From Moricandia arvensis (lineage: Eukaryota > Streptophyta > Magnoliopsida > Brassicales > Brassicaceae): a stretch of DNA of 64,000 nucleotides. Both the position numbers and the translations under genes were made by a program. Shown piece after piece: positions 12,199 to 23,857 of the stretch (position 1 is its first letter; every line of letters begins with the position of its first letter). The notes under the pieces were generated by a model that was not told where the DNA came from, made no database searches, and saw only the letters and a program-made list of their open reading frames with translations. The DNA is taken from assembly GCA_905132765.1 (NCBI GenBank), contig CAJHQP010000607.1, positions 106,576-170,575 on the forward strand, in the 5' to 3' direction.

Positions 12199-12540
12199 CA
12201 AATTTTATAATCAATTGATTAGCGTTAGGGGTACATCCTTCTCGTAATGAAGAGCCACTTTATGGTCAGTCAAGATGCTATTCTGTTATTGAAATTTCCT
12301 CGTGTTTACATAATATTTGACTTTAATGAACGTCAGCTAAATCATTATGGAAGTTAACATTCCCTAAATAAAAATGAATATGTACGAGGGAGGCTCATTG
12401 CACATATATTAGATTGATTGGAAAAACTTATTTAATCATAAGTTTTATATAGTGGTCGATCGAACTTTTGTAATTTCATATTTACAAATTCAATATATAT
12501 GGTTTAGTCAATCAAAATAATATAATAATGCATTTAAAAT
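12199..12540. other. Flank between Copia and LINE, no gene seen
   Basis: AT-rich sequence with no supported coding region or repeat; probably older intergenic DNA. Confidence 0.5.
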
Positions 12541-12555
12541 AAATAAATTATAAAT

Positions 12556-13437
12556 TGCAAACATTATGGAACATATTACGAGTTCCCGGAAAACTTTAAG
12601 TCAATGGAGGAGACAACACAATTTGAATTCCGAAAAGCTTGTAGAGGAGTAGAAAGAGAAGGTCGAAGATCTTTACTTGAACGACGATGCCTCAACCGAG
12701 GAAACAACATGATCTTTAAAGGAATTATATGATGCTCTTAAGGTAGAAGAAACGTCCTAGAACCAAAAAAATTTGAACTTTTTGGATGAGAAAAGGGGAT
12801 AGAAACACAAAGTTTTTCCATGCCTTGACAAAACAAAGGAGAGAAAGAAATCGTATTACACAGTTTTTAGTTGCAAATGGAAATATGGTTTCGGACGAGG
12901 AAAGACTGGTAGCCATTGCTAATAGTTACTTTAGGAAATTATTTGAGTCATCTAACCCAGAAGATATAGCGGATGCACTATCAGAGGCATCTTCAACAAT
13001 CGCGAAAACAATAAACGAGGATCTTACGGCCCCATTTACCAAGTGGGAAGTGAAATTAGCTCTATTCGGTATGCACCCAGAGAAAGCTCCAGGACCAGAT
13101 GAGATGACTTTCATCTTCTATCAAAAATTATGGGATATCGTAAAGGAAGATTTAACCAATATGGTTAATCAGTTTCTTTTTGAGGAATCAATGGCGAGTG
13201 GTCTAAATGATACTAATAGATGCTTAATACCTAAAACTATGAAGCCAATAGATATGTCGCAATTCCGCCCTACCAGCCTCTGCAGTGTTAGCTATAAGCT
13301 AATCTCTTAGATCTTATGCCATAGATAAATATAAGTTTTACTTGACTGAATCTTAGAAACCCGGTCAGCCTTTGTTGCTGGAAGACAAATTTCGGGTATC
13401 ATCATGATCGCTCAGAAATTTTTTCATGCTCTGAGAA
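12556..13437 (+). pseudogene. LINE reverse transcriptase, N-terminal half
   Basis: It starts in mid-protein with a KTLSQWRRQHNLNSEKLVEE-like linker. The block GDRNTKFFHALTKQRR is at 12798-12845 and HPEKAPGPDEMTFIFYQKLW at 13074-13133. NRCLIPKTMKP and FRPTSLCSVSYKLIS follow (13217-13307), then a stop at 13308 and, in the next stretch, ETRSAFVAGRQISGIIMIAQ-like text up to the break at 13437. These are the early RT motifs of plant L1-type LINEs. The HPEKAPGPDG motif has G changed to E. Confidence 0.9.
13433..13437. repeat. Target-site duplication of element A, left
   Basis: GAGAA lies directly before LTR1 of element A and is repeated at 23853-23857 directly after LTR2. Confidence 0.9.
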
Positions 13438-14478
13438 TGATGCAGACGTGATCAGCCTCATATTCAAGAGATTTGATATCAAGGAAGAATCAGCTAGACA
13501 TTTGTCTATGGCACGTCCTAGTGGTCTGAAATGGGCTCAAGTAAAGTCCAATGGGCTGAAAGGAGATCTAATAGGGTTGATCCATGAAGTGTTGGACCGG
13601 GAGAAGAAGAAGGCCCAATGTACGGCCTTCATAAGTTGTGAAATTCCATGTATTGGTCTAGAAATGGAATGGATAACTCAGGTTGAATAGGAAATGGAAA
13701 GGGAAAACCAGGGTGATCGAGAAATGAGTTGGTCAAACCAAAATGGGTAAGATATGGATTGGAAATGGAAGTTGAAGATCTGGAGCTGGAAATAGAACAT
13801 CAGGAACATTGTCATCACCCAAATGAGCATAAAGAGCAACTTGGTCTGGCCTGAATTGAATTGGACTCAGCCTAACAAGGAGTTGGTTGAAAAAGGCCTT
13901 TATCGCGCCAGAAAGTGGAAAGACAAGCCGCTTGGTTTATAACTGCCCCAAAAAGGATACCCACGACCATGCTGGTCTACTTTAAGTGTTTTTGGTTTTA
14001 TTATTCATGTAAACCCATTTGGGATAGGTTTTGGGCTTTATAAACCCATTAGGAATCGGTTTTATATTTTAAACCAATTTGCAATAGGATTAGGATCTGG
14101 TTTTCCATTAACCACTTTGGTTTAGGAGTAGTGTTTTTAGTTTTACGCTTTTAAACAAGCGGCACACGTTCTTGTAACCTTCACCCTCTCATTGAATAAA
14201 CTTTACCTTTTTGCAAGCAAAAATGTCTCGGTGGAGACTTCTTTATCTAGTCCATGTGTGGAGAACCCAACCTCTAGGAGTTTAATCTCCACGAAAGAGA
14301 CATTCAGTGCCACTATACGAGGTGAAATAGTTGGTCCCGAATTACTAAGAAACCTGAGAGCAATACATTGCTCTAAGGTGAAGATCACCCATTGTCCAAG
14401 AGATTTTCAGGCTCAAAGATCCGCTATTCCACCCTCAAGTGTGATTGGGACAAGGTCTTCCTTTCCTAGGCCGTATCA
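13438..14478 (+). repeat. Element A 5' LTR
   Basis: Starts TGATGCAGACGTGATCAGCC and ends GGCCGTATCA. It differs from the 3' LTR at about 14 of the first 129 bases. A short open stretch (13448-13690) is shared with the other LTR copy and is probably incidental. Confidence 0.93.
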
Positions 14479-14480
14479 TG

Positions 14481-14493
14481 TGGTATCAGAGCC
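14481..14493 (+). other. Element A primer-binding site
   Basis: TGGTATCAGAGCC, two bases inside the LTR, matches the 3' end complement of initiator tRNA-Met, the usual primer for plant LTR elements. Confidence 0.9.
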
Positions 14494-14639
14494 ACTTGAG
14501 GGTTTATGGATTGATGATCTTAACCTAATATCACGTGATCTATCATCTATCCAGAAATCTTATTTGTGTACTTATAGAAAACAGGAATAGAAGGCTAAAG
14601 AACCAGCAACAAGGGAGTTGTTGCAGGGCAGGAAACGCT

Positions 14640-15340
14640 TGATCCAGATTCCACTTTTCTATGGGAAGATTGTTTCAGAAACATACTTAGAATGGGAATA
14701 GGAGATGGAGTTAGTATTTGGCTACAATACATACTTAGAAGAAGAAGGTACATGTAGCAGTCACTGGTTTATGTGGATATGCATTTACTTGGTGGTATCA
14801 AGTTGCTAAGGGTAGGAGATTCAATGGAGAACCACATGTTTCTTCTTGGTTTTAGATAAAAACAATTATGAAGAAAAGATTTGTATCCAGAACCTATGGT
14901 CAACTTGATTTGGGGAGGAAGCATAGTCCACCAAATACAGCTAGGGCACGACCTAGGACAGCCAGAAAAGAGTCAAGGACCTCCTGTAGACGTGATGCAC
15001 CAAGAAGTTCTCAGAAACTTGTTCCACAACCTGATTTGCAAATCCAACAGTCTCATAATTGGCTCAGTAATGAGATACCTCAAGTATGCAAAGCGGCTGT
15101 GAAAAATCAACAAAAGAGGCAAATACCACGATCAGTCTCACTAGTTGATGAGCTAAGTTGTTATCAGAAGAACCAGCAGAGGAGAAAGAAACGATTGACT
15201 AGAAACCGACAGTTCTTGTCAAGAAGAAAGCTTGCATGATCAGTTGAAGCAAGAGGAGAATCAACCAGCTTTGGAAGATCATGTGTGTGCCCTAAACAAT
15301 ACTGAAGATGGAGTACTTGATGGATCACCTAAAGCACATG
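14640..15340 (+). pseudogene. Element A gag fragment
   Basis: Across frames, the plus strand reads IPLFYGKIVSETYLEWEQEM, then ELVFGYNTYL (about 14658-14750), HVAVTGF...WW, RRFNGEPHVSSW (about 14815-14850) and MKKRFVSRTYGQLDLG (14868-14915). This is the Retrotrans_gag core of plant Gypsy elements. The later part (14920-15240) is basic and poorly conserved, and the end (CALNNTEDGVLDGSPKAHDL, 15285-15345) continues beyond B as ALTTLVEEGDI at 22050. Several stops and frameshifts are present. It is inactive. Confidence 0.75.
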
Positions 15341-15345
15341 ACTTG
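15341..15345. repeat. Target-site duplication of element B, left
   Basis: ACTTG occurs directly before B's 5' LTR and again at 22044-22048 directly after its 3' LTR. Confidence 0.9.
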
Positions 15346-16677
15346 TGATATAGCCTATTTATTATCAGTTTGAGGCCATATTATAGGCTCTATTTAGGGT
15401 TTGTTATGTGTATCTAGGCTATGTTTTAAATTATTTACAGGTCCAGGAACGTTTTGGAGATATGTGGAAATACTTGGAGCTTTTGGAGAATTTAGAGGAG
15501 AAGAATCCGTAGCTGACCATTAGAGGAGTCGAAGTACAAGACTCTCGTTGGTCGATGACACAAGCTTGGAGTCAACCGATGATAAAAGACCAAGGTCGAT
15601 CGATGCTGCACACTTGCCATCGATCGACATCCAATTCGCAGGCAGTCGATTTAAAATCCCAACTTAGAAGACAAATGATGAGAATGCCCTGGGCAAGTTT
15701 TGACTAAGTTTTAGGGTTTTTATATTTATGCTTATGTATTGAGAGCATGAAGTGTGTATAGGAAAGGCTTGACACAACTTACAAAGCTTTATTATATTTC
15801 TAGGTTTTACGGGAGAAGATTCATAACTACTTAGGGAGATTTATATTGGAACCACAAATTTTATCTATGCATTATATGTAGACTATTGTTCTTTCTTTGA
15901 TTATGTCTGAGTAGTTATCAACTAGATTTAGGGTTGAATGATAGCAATCATGGATTAGCCCAAAATTAGTATTGCTATGTTAAGTTAATATCAATCAATT
16001 GAGTTTTGCTTAATGCTTGCATTCTAGAGTAGCTAACTATGATCTCGAAAGTAGGACATGGATGACTACGAGAGTAGGTTTTGTGCCAGAAAAGACTCCA
16101 TTAATTAGGCTGTTAGGCACATGCAAGAGCTGGTCTAAGAAGTCTGGTGGACTTATGAAATCTCGTTCACACTTCCTTATGGTTTCACCATCTATCGACA
16201 TCAGGCCTTAGCCGTCGATCGATGGTATTTTCGTTTGCTCGCATACCAGAGTTTGAGTTAAAGGGGTCAGAATAGTTAATATTTGAGTTCTAGAATATTT
16301 ACATTTCCGTGCTTCCTATTCCATATAACCCATTAGGCTTGAAACCCTATATCTAGTATATTTATATTTGCATTTAGTTAGTTTATAAAAATATTTTCAT
16401 ATTTACATTATTAGCATATTTCCATATTGCATCTCTACTTCTTGATAAGGAATATTTTCTTAATTGATTGTTTGCCACTAATATATATATTCATCTATCT
16501 TAATCTTTAGAAATAAAATATATATTGTGTGTCATTGCTCTATGTGGATTCGGTCCCTAAGTACTCACATAATCTCTTTTGACAAGAGTATTATTTGTGT
16601 GTCAAGACTAGGATTAATTTGATAGTTAATTGTTTAGGATAATTATACTCTGCTAAACAATAAAAACACGCACGTCA
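15346..16677 (+). repeat. Element B 5' LTR
   Basis: 1332 bases, TG...CA. It contains CGATCGA-type motifs at about 15598, 15622 and 16217. It differs from the 3' LTR at about 14 of the first 119 bases. Confidence 0.93.
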
Positions 16678-16680
16678 AAT

Positions 16681-16700
16681 TTGGCGCCGTTGCCGGGGAA
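16681..16700 (+). other. Element B primer-binding site
   Basis: TTGGCGCCGTTGCCGGGGAA, three bases inside the LTR. TGGCGCC(G)TTGCCGGGGA-type PBSs are common in Athila and related Gypsy elements (recalled). Confidence 0.85.
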
Positions 16701-16799
16701 CATTGATCGCCATTAGATTTAATTTTTAGGATTTAGTCTAGGTTTGTTAGTGCTTTCAAATTACTAGATTTTCCTTTCCTTTGTTTTTCAGGTGCATGC

Positions 16800-17590
16800 A
16801 AAGACACACCAGGAGCAATAAAGGACAGTAACTACTATTCCCTGACCCCGATAAACTCGAACGTATGATTCACAAAGAAAGATGACAAGCATCGATCGAC
16901 AACACCTATACTGCATTGACCGACACTTCTTTATGGACAACATCGACTGACATCAGAACTCGAGCATTGACCGACACTGATCACATAGCCCTCTGTGATA
17001 TTGGATCATCGGTGAGCATCATACCCAGAGCTATGGCAGAAAAGTTGAGCCTAAGAGTGGAGCATTCCAGCGATTCTTTCATCTTTGTGGATTGCTGCAG
17101 AGTAGATTCAGGAGGTATTTGTAGAGATGTCCCACTGCAAATTCAGGATGTCTTAGTCCTGATAGACGTCCATGTGATGGATATCCAGATCAATTGGAAT
17201 TCTTCTTTGTTACTTGGAAGATCTTTCATGGCCACCGTAGGAGCTATCTACAACATCAAGACAAACAGGTTGTGCCTTTCCTTGATTGATCACAATGTTT
17301 ATTATGAAATTTACAAGAATAAGAGCAAGGCTTCTCTGATTGAATTGTGTGATGATGCAAAACTTGTGGCCACATGCTTCTGCGATTATGACTTCAATGA
17401 AGAGTTGAAAGATGGAGCATCGATCGATACCCAGCCCAGACAATCGATCAACACGCTTGTAGTTCAGCAATCGGTCGACACCCACCCTTTGTTATCGATC
17501 AATACTCACACTCCAGAACCGATCAACGACTGCCACACATATGGTGGTTACAACACAACCTACCCCGAGTACGACAATGACTACAGATAA
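16800..17590 (+). pseudogene. Element B gag start fused to retropepsin-like protease
   Basis: A short N-terminal gag piece (FPDPDKLERMIHKER, about 16845-16885) is followed almost at once by a retropepsin-like domain at about 16980-17330. Its motifs are ALCDIGSSVSIIPRAMAEKL, then FIFVDCC, VHVMDIQINWNSSLLLGRSF and MATVGAIYNIKTNRLCLSL. The active-site triplet is DIG instead of DTG, which would be expected to damage catalysis. Compared with element D, the central gag (about 1.7 kb) is missing, so an internal deletion is inferred. The tail has repeated SIDT-like units encoded by CATCGATCGACAC-like DNA. The frame stops at 17588. Confidence 0.82.
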
Positions 17591-17596
17591 GAAGAG

Positions 17597-19037
17597 ATGA
17601 TCGAGTACCGTGGTATTGCTATGGAAGAGGCTGGTGTTTTTCATATTTCCCATCGACTCGGGAAATCAATATCAATCGACGGTAAACCTATGCCATCAAT
17701 TGATACTGACCAAGAAGCAGCATCCAAAGTAGATTCAACTTTAGAACACGAGAAAGAATATGGTTATCTACAACCCGACGAGTTTGTTATCATGAGAGAT
17801 CCAGATGGTCACGCAAGAGCTATAGATGGCAGACTACTAAATGTCACGAGGGAAGATATAGCACATATACTTGCTATGGCTAATGGAGCTGGAAACCTTT
17901 TCGTGCAACAATCTAGTTATCGAGCATCGATGATGGTCACCATACACCATCGATCAACACACGTCCAGTATGCCTAGAGTACGATGAAGATTATAGAGAG
18001 GAAGAGCATATTGAGTATCACGGCCTAGCATCAGAAGACGCTGGCTGACTGATGAACGCGAGAGTGGATCGAGCATCGATTGCCTGATACTCATGGCCAT
18101 CAAATGACATCAGATGCAAACCAGAACACGAACTTGGAGCATAATATACAGATATTTGTAATCTTAGACCAGATGAGTTTGGGATTTTCAGAGACCTAGA
18201 GGGACGTGCACGAGCTCTTTATGAGAGGATCCTACACTTATCTAAGGAGGATGTGGCAGATGCCCTTATTATGGCTAATGGATCGAGTACTTTATTTGGA
18301 CAGCAGCATCAGCCATCGATCGACGCACATCATTCAACATCGATCGACTTTGAGGAGCAGAAGAACGAGATGATTCGTAATGTTCCATACACTTTCAAGC
18401 AGCCATCAATAGACAGAATCCACCAAGCGTCGATCGACATAACCTTTCCGGAGGTACACAAATTTCGTCCTTCCAATGCCCATAATTCAATAGTCCACCA
18501 TCGATCGAATTGATCAAACCACCATCGATCGTCTGGCGTTTCGGGCAAGGTATGAGAGCTTTTGATGCTGAGGGAAACAAAATTTTCCATTGGGAAAAGA
18601 AAGATGAGTATGGCATCTACAGAGATTAGTATGGTAATGCACAAGGTACAGACAGACGAGTGGTGACTGTGCAAGCTGAAGACATCAGAGCAGTTCCAGA
18701 GAGAGCTAATTTGTTTGAGCAAAGCTACATATGTTTACCAGAACATGCATTAAAGATCGCTATGTCTATGAAGGATCAACGGACATACAACAGAGAAGAG
18801 ATTGATGATATTGTTCATGCAATCTATAGAACTCAACATATGTCACTGGATGATTTCAACAAGAGGCTGGATGATATCCAATATCCTATAGACATTTGCC
18901 TCACCTGTTTGACTGCACGCATGGATGAGATGAAGCAAGATTTGGATATTGTTCAGAGACAGCATGCAAATGGGGCAGAAGAATTAGCATCGATCGACGA
19001 CAACACAAGAAAATCGATCGACACTGAAGCCAACTGA
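17597..19037 (+). pseudogene. Element B repeated acidic modules and C-terminal region
   Basis: At least two related protein modules follow the protease. Module 1 (17597-17910) reads IEYRGIAMEEAG ... YLQPDEFVIMRDPDGHARAI ... LNVTREDIAHILAMANGAG. Module 2 (about 18000-18310) reads RPDEFGIFRDLEGRARALY ... LSKEDVADALIMANGSS. A third, shorter unit at 18540-18660 reads FDAEGNKIFHWEKKDEYGIY. Then comes KIAMSMKDQRTYNREEIDDI and a helical part to 19037. Modules are joined by SIDT/HRS linkers. The function is not known; I found no enzyme motif. Stops and frameshifts interrupt it. Confidence 0.65.
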
Positions 19038-19039
19038 CA

Positions 19040-19330
19040 GAAGACGGCAGCAGAAATACAATTGGAAGATAGGTTCGATGAGATTGCTTTTTCTCAGAGC
19101 CTGATGAAGGAAGTTATTCCTCAGCAATTGGAGGATTTATCATAGACTACAGTTGCCGGACTTAGAATGCTACAACACAGTATTGAGAAACTACAAGGGG
19201 GAATGCATTTAATGGAGGTTGCTAGAGCAGTTACAAGGAATGAGAAAACCAGAGGAGAAGAGGCAAATTCGAGCTTTATTGGTAAATGGTTTCAGAAGAG
19301 CAAATAAGATGTAGACACTTGTTTTCCAAG
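19040..19330 (+). pseudogene. Element B C-terminal coiled-coil-like tail
   Basis: Interrupted text reads EDRFDEIAFSQSLMKEVIPQ and EKLQGGMHLMEVARAVTR, then a TCFPSV ending. Element D has a counterpart at 40829-41113 (ETCFPTIS), and a KDYN/GRQP-like phrase follows in both. It marks the end of the family's coding region. Confidence 0.6.
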
Positions 19331-20694
19331 TGTTGATCCACCTCCATACTAGTCAGAAAGTTCAAAAACGTTGAGCTTAAGACTATAACCAAGTGCTGAG
19401 TAGGAGGCAACCCACTGTTTAGTAAGTCTTTATTTCTTTTTTATTTATACTACTATTTATTCCGAGTTTTACTTTGTTTTGTAGACTGTCTGATTCCACC
19501 ACCGATCAACACTATAGAGGCACCATCAGTCAGCAATTGATCATGACCATCGATCAACCACACACGCCTACCATCGATCGATACTCTTTTACAGAGTCTG
19601 GTATCGATTTTTCTACTTAAACTATTTACTTATGATTTAATTTCTCCTAACCAATTCGGAACGGATTACACTAGGGATAGTGTAATTTAAGTCTGACGGA
19701 GGTTTGCTAATGCTATTTGATTTGTTTTGAGCTTTATTTACTATATATATATAAGTTTTTCAAAAAGTTTTATTGAGTCAATAAGGGGACTATGATAACG
19801 ATTTATAATTGACTAACCAAACTTTAGCACCATTCTTAGAAGGTTGTTTGTAGATAATACTAGAGATACCAAAGTGGATCATCATGCCACTATATTACAC
19901 TTGCTTAGAAAGTTTGAAGAAACCAAAGCTGATTTCCAACACTAATCATGACATTATCTGCTTGCTGTGGGGCTTGATATACACTGGATCGGATTCCTTC
20001 TGCAAGTTTGTAGGTACAAGTCATTGCACCTTTGATTCCCTTCTCTCTTTCCCTTCAGCATCTACCTAATAGCTTAAAAGATTTAGATGACTTCCCGAGA
20101 TTCAGAGGAGTAGGTACAGTACCTATGACCCCACTATTCTAATTCGGAGGTACGATCACACATTGTTGGAAGCGAGGGGTAGGTACATTAGGATGACCCC
20201 ACTATTCGCCTACAACTTTTCCCAAAAAGCAAAAAAAAAAAAAAAAAAGAAAAGAAGAATAAAATCGAAAATGAGATGGCAAGATGGACTGTATCAGCAG
20301 CATTGTCCATTAAGTTTGAGATCTCTAAAGATTCAGAGAGAAAAGGGGGAAGAAAGGAATCAGAGAAAACTTTGTGCCTAGTCTTTCAGATACTTGCAGA
20401 GGTAAGAGTCCATGTGTCCTTTGATCGATGCTCCCAAGGTAAAGCCTACACTTTTATTTTATGCAAAGAAATGAAATCAGTAGAGGGATGAGTCAGACTA
20501 GTATTTGCTAAGTTGTTCGTAGACAGGATTTGGTTGCTATACTAGGATATGATATATAAAGTTTCTTTGTGATTGACTTGATAGGATGTGGTTGCAACAA
20601 AATAAGGTGACAGTTATACTTAAACATTATATGAGTCTCCGCTTTTCAAAACCTCTTTCACAGGCTTAGTTCGCTTGAGGACAAGCAAAAGGTT
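19331..20694 (+). other. Element B 3' non-coding region
   Basis: No gene is supported. Blocks are shared with the 3' regions of D (about 41440-42350) and E (33290-32490), including CACCATTC, GGGGCTTG(A/G)ATACA and AGTCCATGTGTCC-like text, so this region is a family feature. An A-run lies at 20228-20248. A CGATCGATAC site is at about 19576. Confidence 0.65.
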
Positions 20695-20708
20695 AAGTCT
20701 GGGGGAGT
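20695..20708 (+). other. Element B polypurine tract
   Basis: AAGTCTGGGGGAGT directly precedes the TGATATAGCC start of the 3' LTR. Confidence 0.85.
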
Positions 20709-22043
20709 TGATATAGCCTATCTATTACCAGTTTTAGGCCATGTTATAGGATTTATTTGGGGTTTAGTATGTGTGTCTAGGCTATGTTTTAGAGTATTTA
20801 CAAGTCCATGAACGTTTTGGAGATATGTAGAAATACTTTAAGCTTTTGGAGCATTTAGAGGAGAAGAATACGTAGCTGACCCTTTGAGGAGTCGAAGTAC
20901 AAGATTGTCGCTGATCGACGACTCAACCTTGGAGTCAACAGATGATAAAAGACCAAGGTCGATCAATGCTGCACACTTGCCATCGATCGAAATCCAATTC
21001 GCATGCAGCTGGTTTAAAATCCCAAGTTAGAACACAAATGACGAGAATGTCGTGGACGAGTTTTGACCTAAGTTATAGGGTTTTTATATTTATGCTTATA
21101 TATTGAGAGGAAGAAGTGTGTGAAGGAAAGGCTTGACACAACTTACAAAGTTTTATTATAGTTCAAGATTTTTAGGGGAGAAGATTCATAATTCCTTAGG
21201 AAGATTTGTATTTGAACCCCAAATTTTATCTATGCATTATATTGAGACTATTGTTCTTTCTTTGATTATGTCTGAGTAGTTATCAACTAGATTTAAGGTT
21301 GAATGATTGCAATCATGGATTACCCCAAAATTAGTATTTCTAGGTTAAGTTAATATCCATCAATTGAGTTATGCTTAATGCTATCATTCTAGAGTAGCTA
21401 ACTAAGATCTCAAAAGTAGGACATGGACGACTACGAGAGTAGGTTCTGTGCCAGAATAGACTCCATTGAAGAAGGCTGTTAGGCGCATGCGAGAGCTGTT
21501 CTAAGAATTCTGGTGGACTTATCAGATCTAGTTCACACTTCCTTCTGATTTCATCGTCGATCGACATCAGGCCTTAGCCGTCAATCGATGGTCTTTCCTT
21601 TTTCTTGCATACGAGAGTTGGAGTTAAAAGGATCAGAATAGTTAGTATCTGAGTTCTAGAATATCTAAATTTTCGTAATTTCTATTCCCTATAATCCATT
21701 AGGCTTGAAACCCTAGATCTCACATATTTACATTTGCATTTAGTTAGTTTATTAGAATATTTCCATATTTGAATTATTACCATATTTCCATATTGCATCT
21801 CTATTTGTTGATAAAGAATATTTCCTTAATTGATTGTTTGCCACTAATATATATTCACCTACCTTAATCTTTAGAAATAAGAAATCTATTGTGTGTCATT
21901 GCTCTCTGTGGATTCGATCCCTAAGTACTACACCTGATCTCTTTTGGCAAGAATATTATTTGTGTGTTAAGACTAGGGTTGATTTGATAGTTAATTGTTT
22001 AGGATATTTATACCCTGCTAGAACAATAAAAACACCCGCGTCA
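20709..22043 (+). repeat. Element B 3' LTR
   Basis: 1335 bases, starting TGATATAGCCTATC and ending CACCCGCGTCA. It is followed by the target copy ACTTG at 22044-22048. Confidence 0.93.
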
Positions 22044-22048
22044 ACTTG

Positions 22049-22798
22049 GCACTTACAACTTTGGTTGAAGAAGGTGATATCATGAATTTTTTTCTTGCGA
22101 TTTGCTGATCAATCAATGTGTATGGATTCAGGACAGTCTCATGGGCAATCTGAGGTTTGTAAAGGTGCTTTAAAACCTTGTGTTTGAACCAAGATGAGGG
22201 ATTGTGTGCATAGAAACAATAGCAACACCATGAACAGCCACCAAGAATCTGAGTATATACTATCCATTCAATCTTGAAGAACATGATTTGACGTCAAATC
22301 CTTTTGAAGGGAGAGAGGATGGAGTGATCAGAAACAGCTGCTATGAAAAGAGAGGAGGGTCAGGAGACAACACTGCCATGGTTTGTTCCGAAGCTGATCA
22401 GTACAAACCAAGATGGCTAGTGAAAGATATTGGAATGGTCAGAGTTGATCCAAAACTCAAAGAGGAGTATGAAACTTTGTTTACACGACCACCTGATGAG
22501 AAGAAGGCCAAAATGAGAGTACATGATCACATTTCCATGAGCAGGACATGTGCTGAATCAAATAGGAATGGAATCTTTGAGCTTCAAACTCACCAAAGTG
22601 AAGGAACCATGTTCCATAGTAGCTACTTGTATTGAGCAGAGTTTTAAGCCGTTTATGTGGCATGAAGAGGGGTTGCAATACCTTGTATTAGAGCCTGGAG
22701 GGAGTCTTTTTATGCTGAGTTTCATAAAAATGCATGGAAAGCAGGTCATGGTCGAGTTTGATCATTTAGAAGGTTCAGTTTGGGGGACAAATCCTTTT
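22049..22798 (+). pseudogene. Element A internal region, right part
   Basis: This continues element A after B's target site (ALTTLVEEGDI...). An open stretch at 22288-22632 begins with SNPFEGREDGV, which resembles the TNPFKGGGNDA text at the A polypurine tract (22790-22825) and suggests a local duplication. No enzyme motif is recognised. Frames are broken. Confidence 0.5.
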
Positions 22799-22812
22799 AA
22801 AGGAGGAGGGAA
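22799..22812 (+). other. Element A polypurine tract
   Basis: AAAGGAGGAGGGAA abuts the TGATGCAG start of the 3' LTR. Confidence 0.85.
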
Positions 22813-23852
22813 TGATGCAGCCTTGATCAGCCTCATCTTCAAGGGATTTGATGTCAAGGAAGAAACATCTAGATATTTGTCGATGGCCCGTCCTAGTGGT
22901 CTGAAATGGGCTCTAACAAAGTCTAATGGGCTGAAAGGAGATATAACAGGCTTGATCCATGAGGTGTTAGACTGAGAAAAGACAAATGCCCAAGATATGG
23001 CCTTCATAAGTTGTGAACGTCCATGCATTGGTCTAGAAATGGAATGTACAACTCAGGTTGAACATGAAATAGAAAAGGGAAAATCAGTGTGATCGAGAAA
23101 TGAGTTGGTCAAACCGAAATGGGTGAGATATGGCTTGGAAATGGAAGTTGAAGATCTGGAGCTGGAAATGGAACATCAGGAACATTGTCATCACCCAAAT
23201 GAACATAAAGAGCAACTTGTTCGGGCCTGAATTGAAGTGGACTGAGCCTAACAAGGAGTTTGTCGAAAATGCCTTTATCAAGCCAGAAAGTGGAAAGACA
23301 ACCCGCTTGGTTTATAACTGGCCCAAGAAGGATACCCACGACCATGCTGGTCTAGTTTATGTGTGTTTTGGTTTTATTATTCATGTAAACCCATTTGGGA
23401 TAGGTTTTGGGCTTTATAAACCAATTAGAAATCATTTTGTGTCTTAAACCAATTTGCAATAGGATTAGGATCTGAATTTTCATTAACCACTTTGGTTTAA
23501 GAGTAGGGTTTTTAGTTTTACGCTTTTAAACAAGCGGCACACATTCTTGTAACCTTCACCCTTTCATTGAATAAACTTTACCTTTGTGCAATCAAAAATG
23601 TCTCGGTGGAGACTTCTTTATCTAGTCCATGTGTGGAGAACCCAACCTCTAGGAGTTAATCTCCATGAAAGATACATTTAGAGCCAGTATACAATGTGAA
23701 CTCGTGGCTCCTGAAATTCTAAGCAACCTTAGAGAAATCCATAGCTCTAAGGTGAAGATCACCCACTGTCCAAGAGATTTTCAGGCTCAAGGATCTGCCG
23801 TTCCACCCTAAAGTGTGATTGGGATGAGGTATTCCTTTCCAAGGCCGTATCA
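22813..23852 (+). repeat. Element A 3' LTR
   Basis: 1040 bases, starting TGATGCAGCCTTGATCAG and ending AAGGCCGTATCA. GAGAA follows at 23853-23857, after which the LINE reading resumes. Confidence 0.93.
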
Positions 23853-23857
23853 GAGAA

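Larger units (their letters stand above)
15346..22043 (+). mobile_element. Athila-like Gypsy element B, non-autonomous, inserted in A
   Basis: LTRs at 15346-16677 and 20709-22043 begin TGATATAGCC, end with CGTCA and are flanked by ACTTG. The PBS TTGGCGCCGTTGCCGGGGAA (16681-16700) and the PPT AAGTCTGGGGGAGT (20695-20708) fix the orientation. The inside holds a short gag start joined directly to an aspartic protease, then repeated acidic modules, a coiled-coil-like C-terminal region and a long 3' non-coding part. No RT, RNase H or integrase is present. Related elements D, E and solo LTR C lie elsewhere in the window. Placement near Athila is inferred from the protease, PBS and gag type. Confidence 0.92.
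13438..23852 (+). mobile_element. Gypsy-type element A, non-autonomous, inserted in the LINE
   Basis: Two LTRs of about 1040 bases (13438-14478 and 22813-23852) begin TGATGCAG and end GGCCGTATCA, and are flanked by GAGAA duplications. A TGGTATCAGAGCC primer-binding site (14481-14493) and an AAAGGAGGAGGGAA polypurine tract (22799-22812) set the plus orientation. The inside holds a decayed gag fragment and is split by element B. No RT or integrase is present, so A depended on another element's enzymes. Without B its length is about 3.7 kb. Confidence 0.92.

Noticed and set aside
12786..13690. A single gene spanning 12786-13690
   Set aside because: The LINE frame ends at 13437 where the LTR of element A begins; the later open stretch is LTR sequence.
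20163..20381. Lys-rich open frame in B
   Set aside because: Caused by the A-run at 20228-20248 in the 3' non-coding region.
22550..22975. Open frame running from inside element A into its 3' LTR
   Set aside because: Crosses the PPT and LTR border, has no domain, and the LTR part repeats in the 5' LTR.
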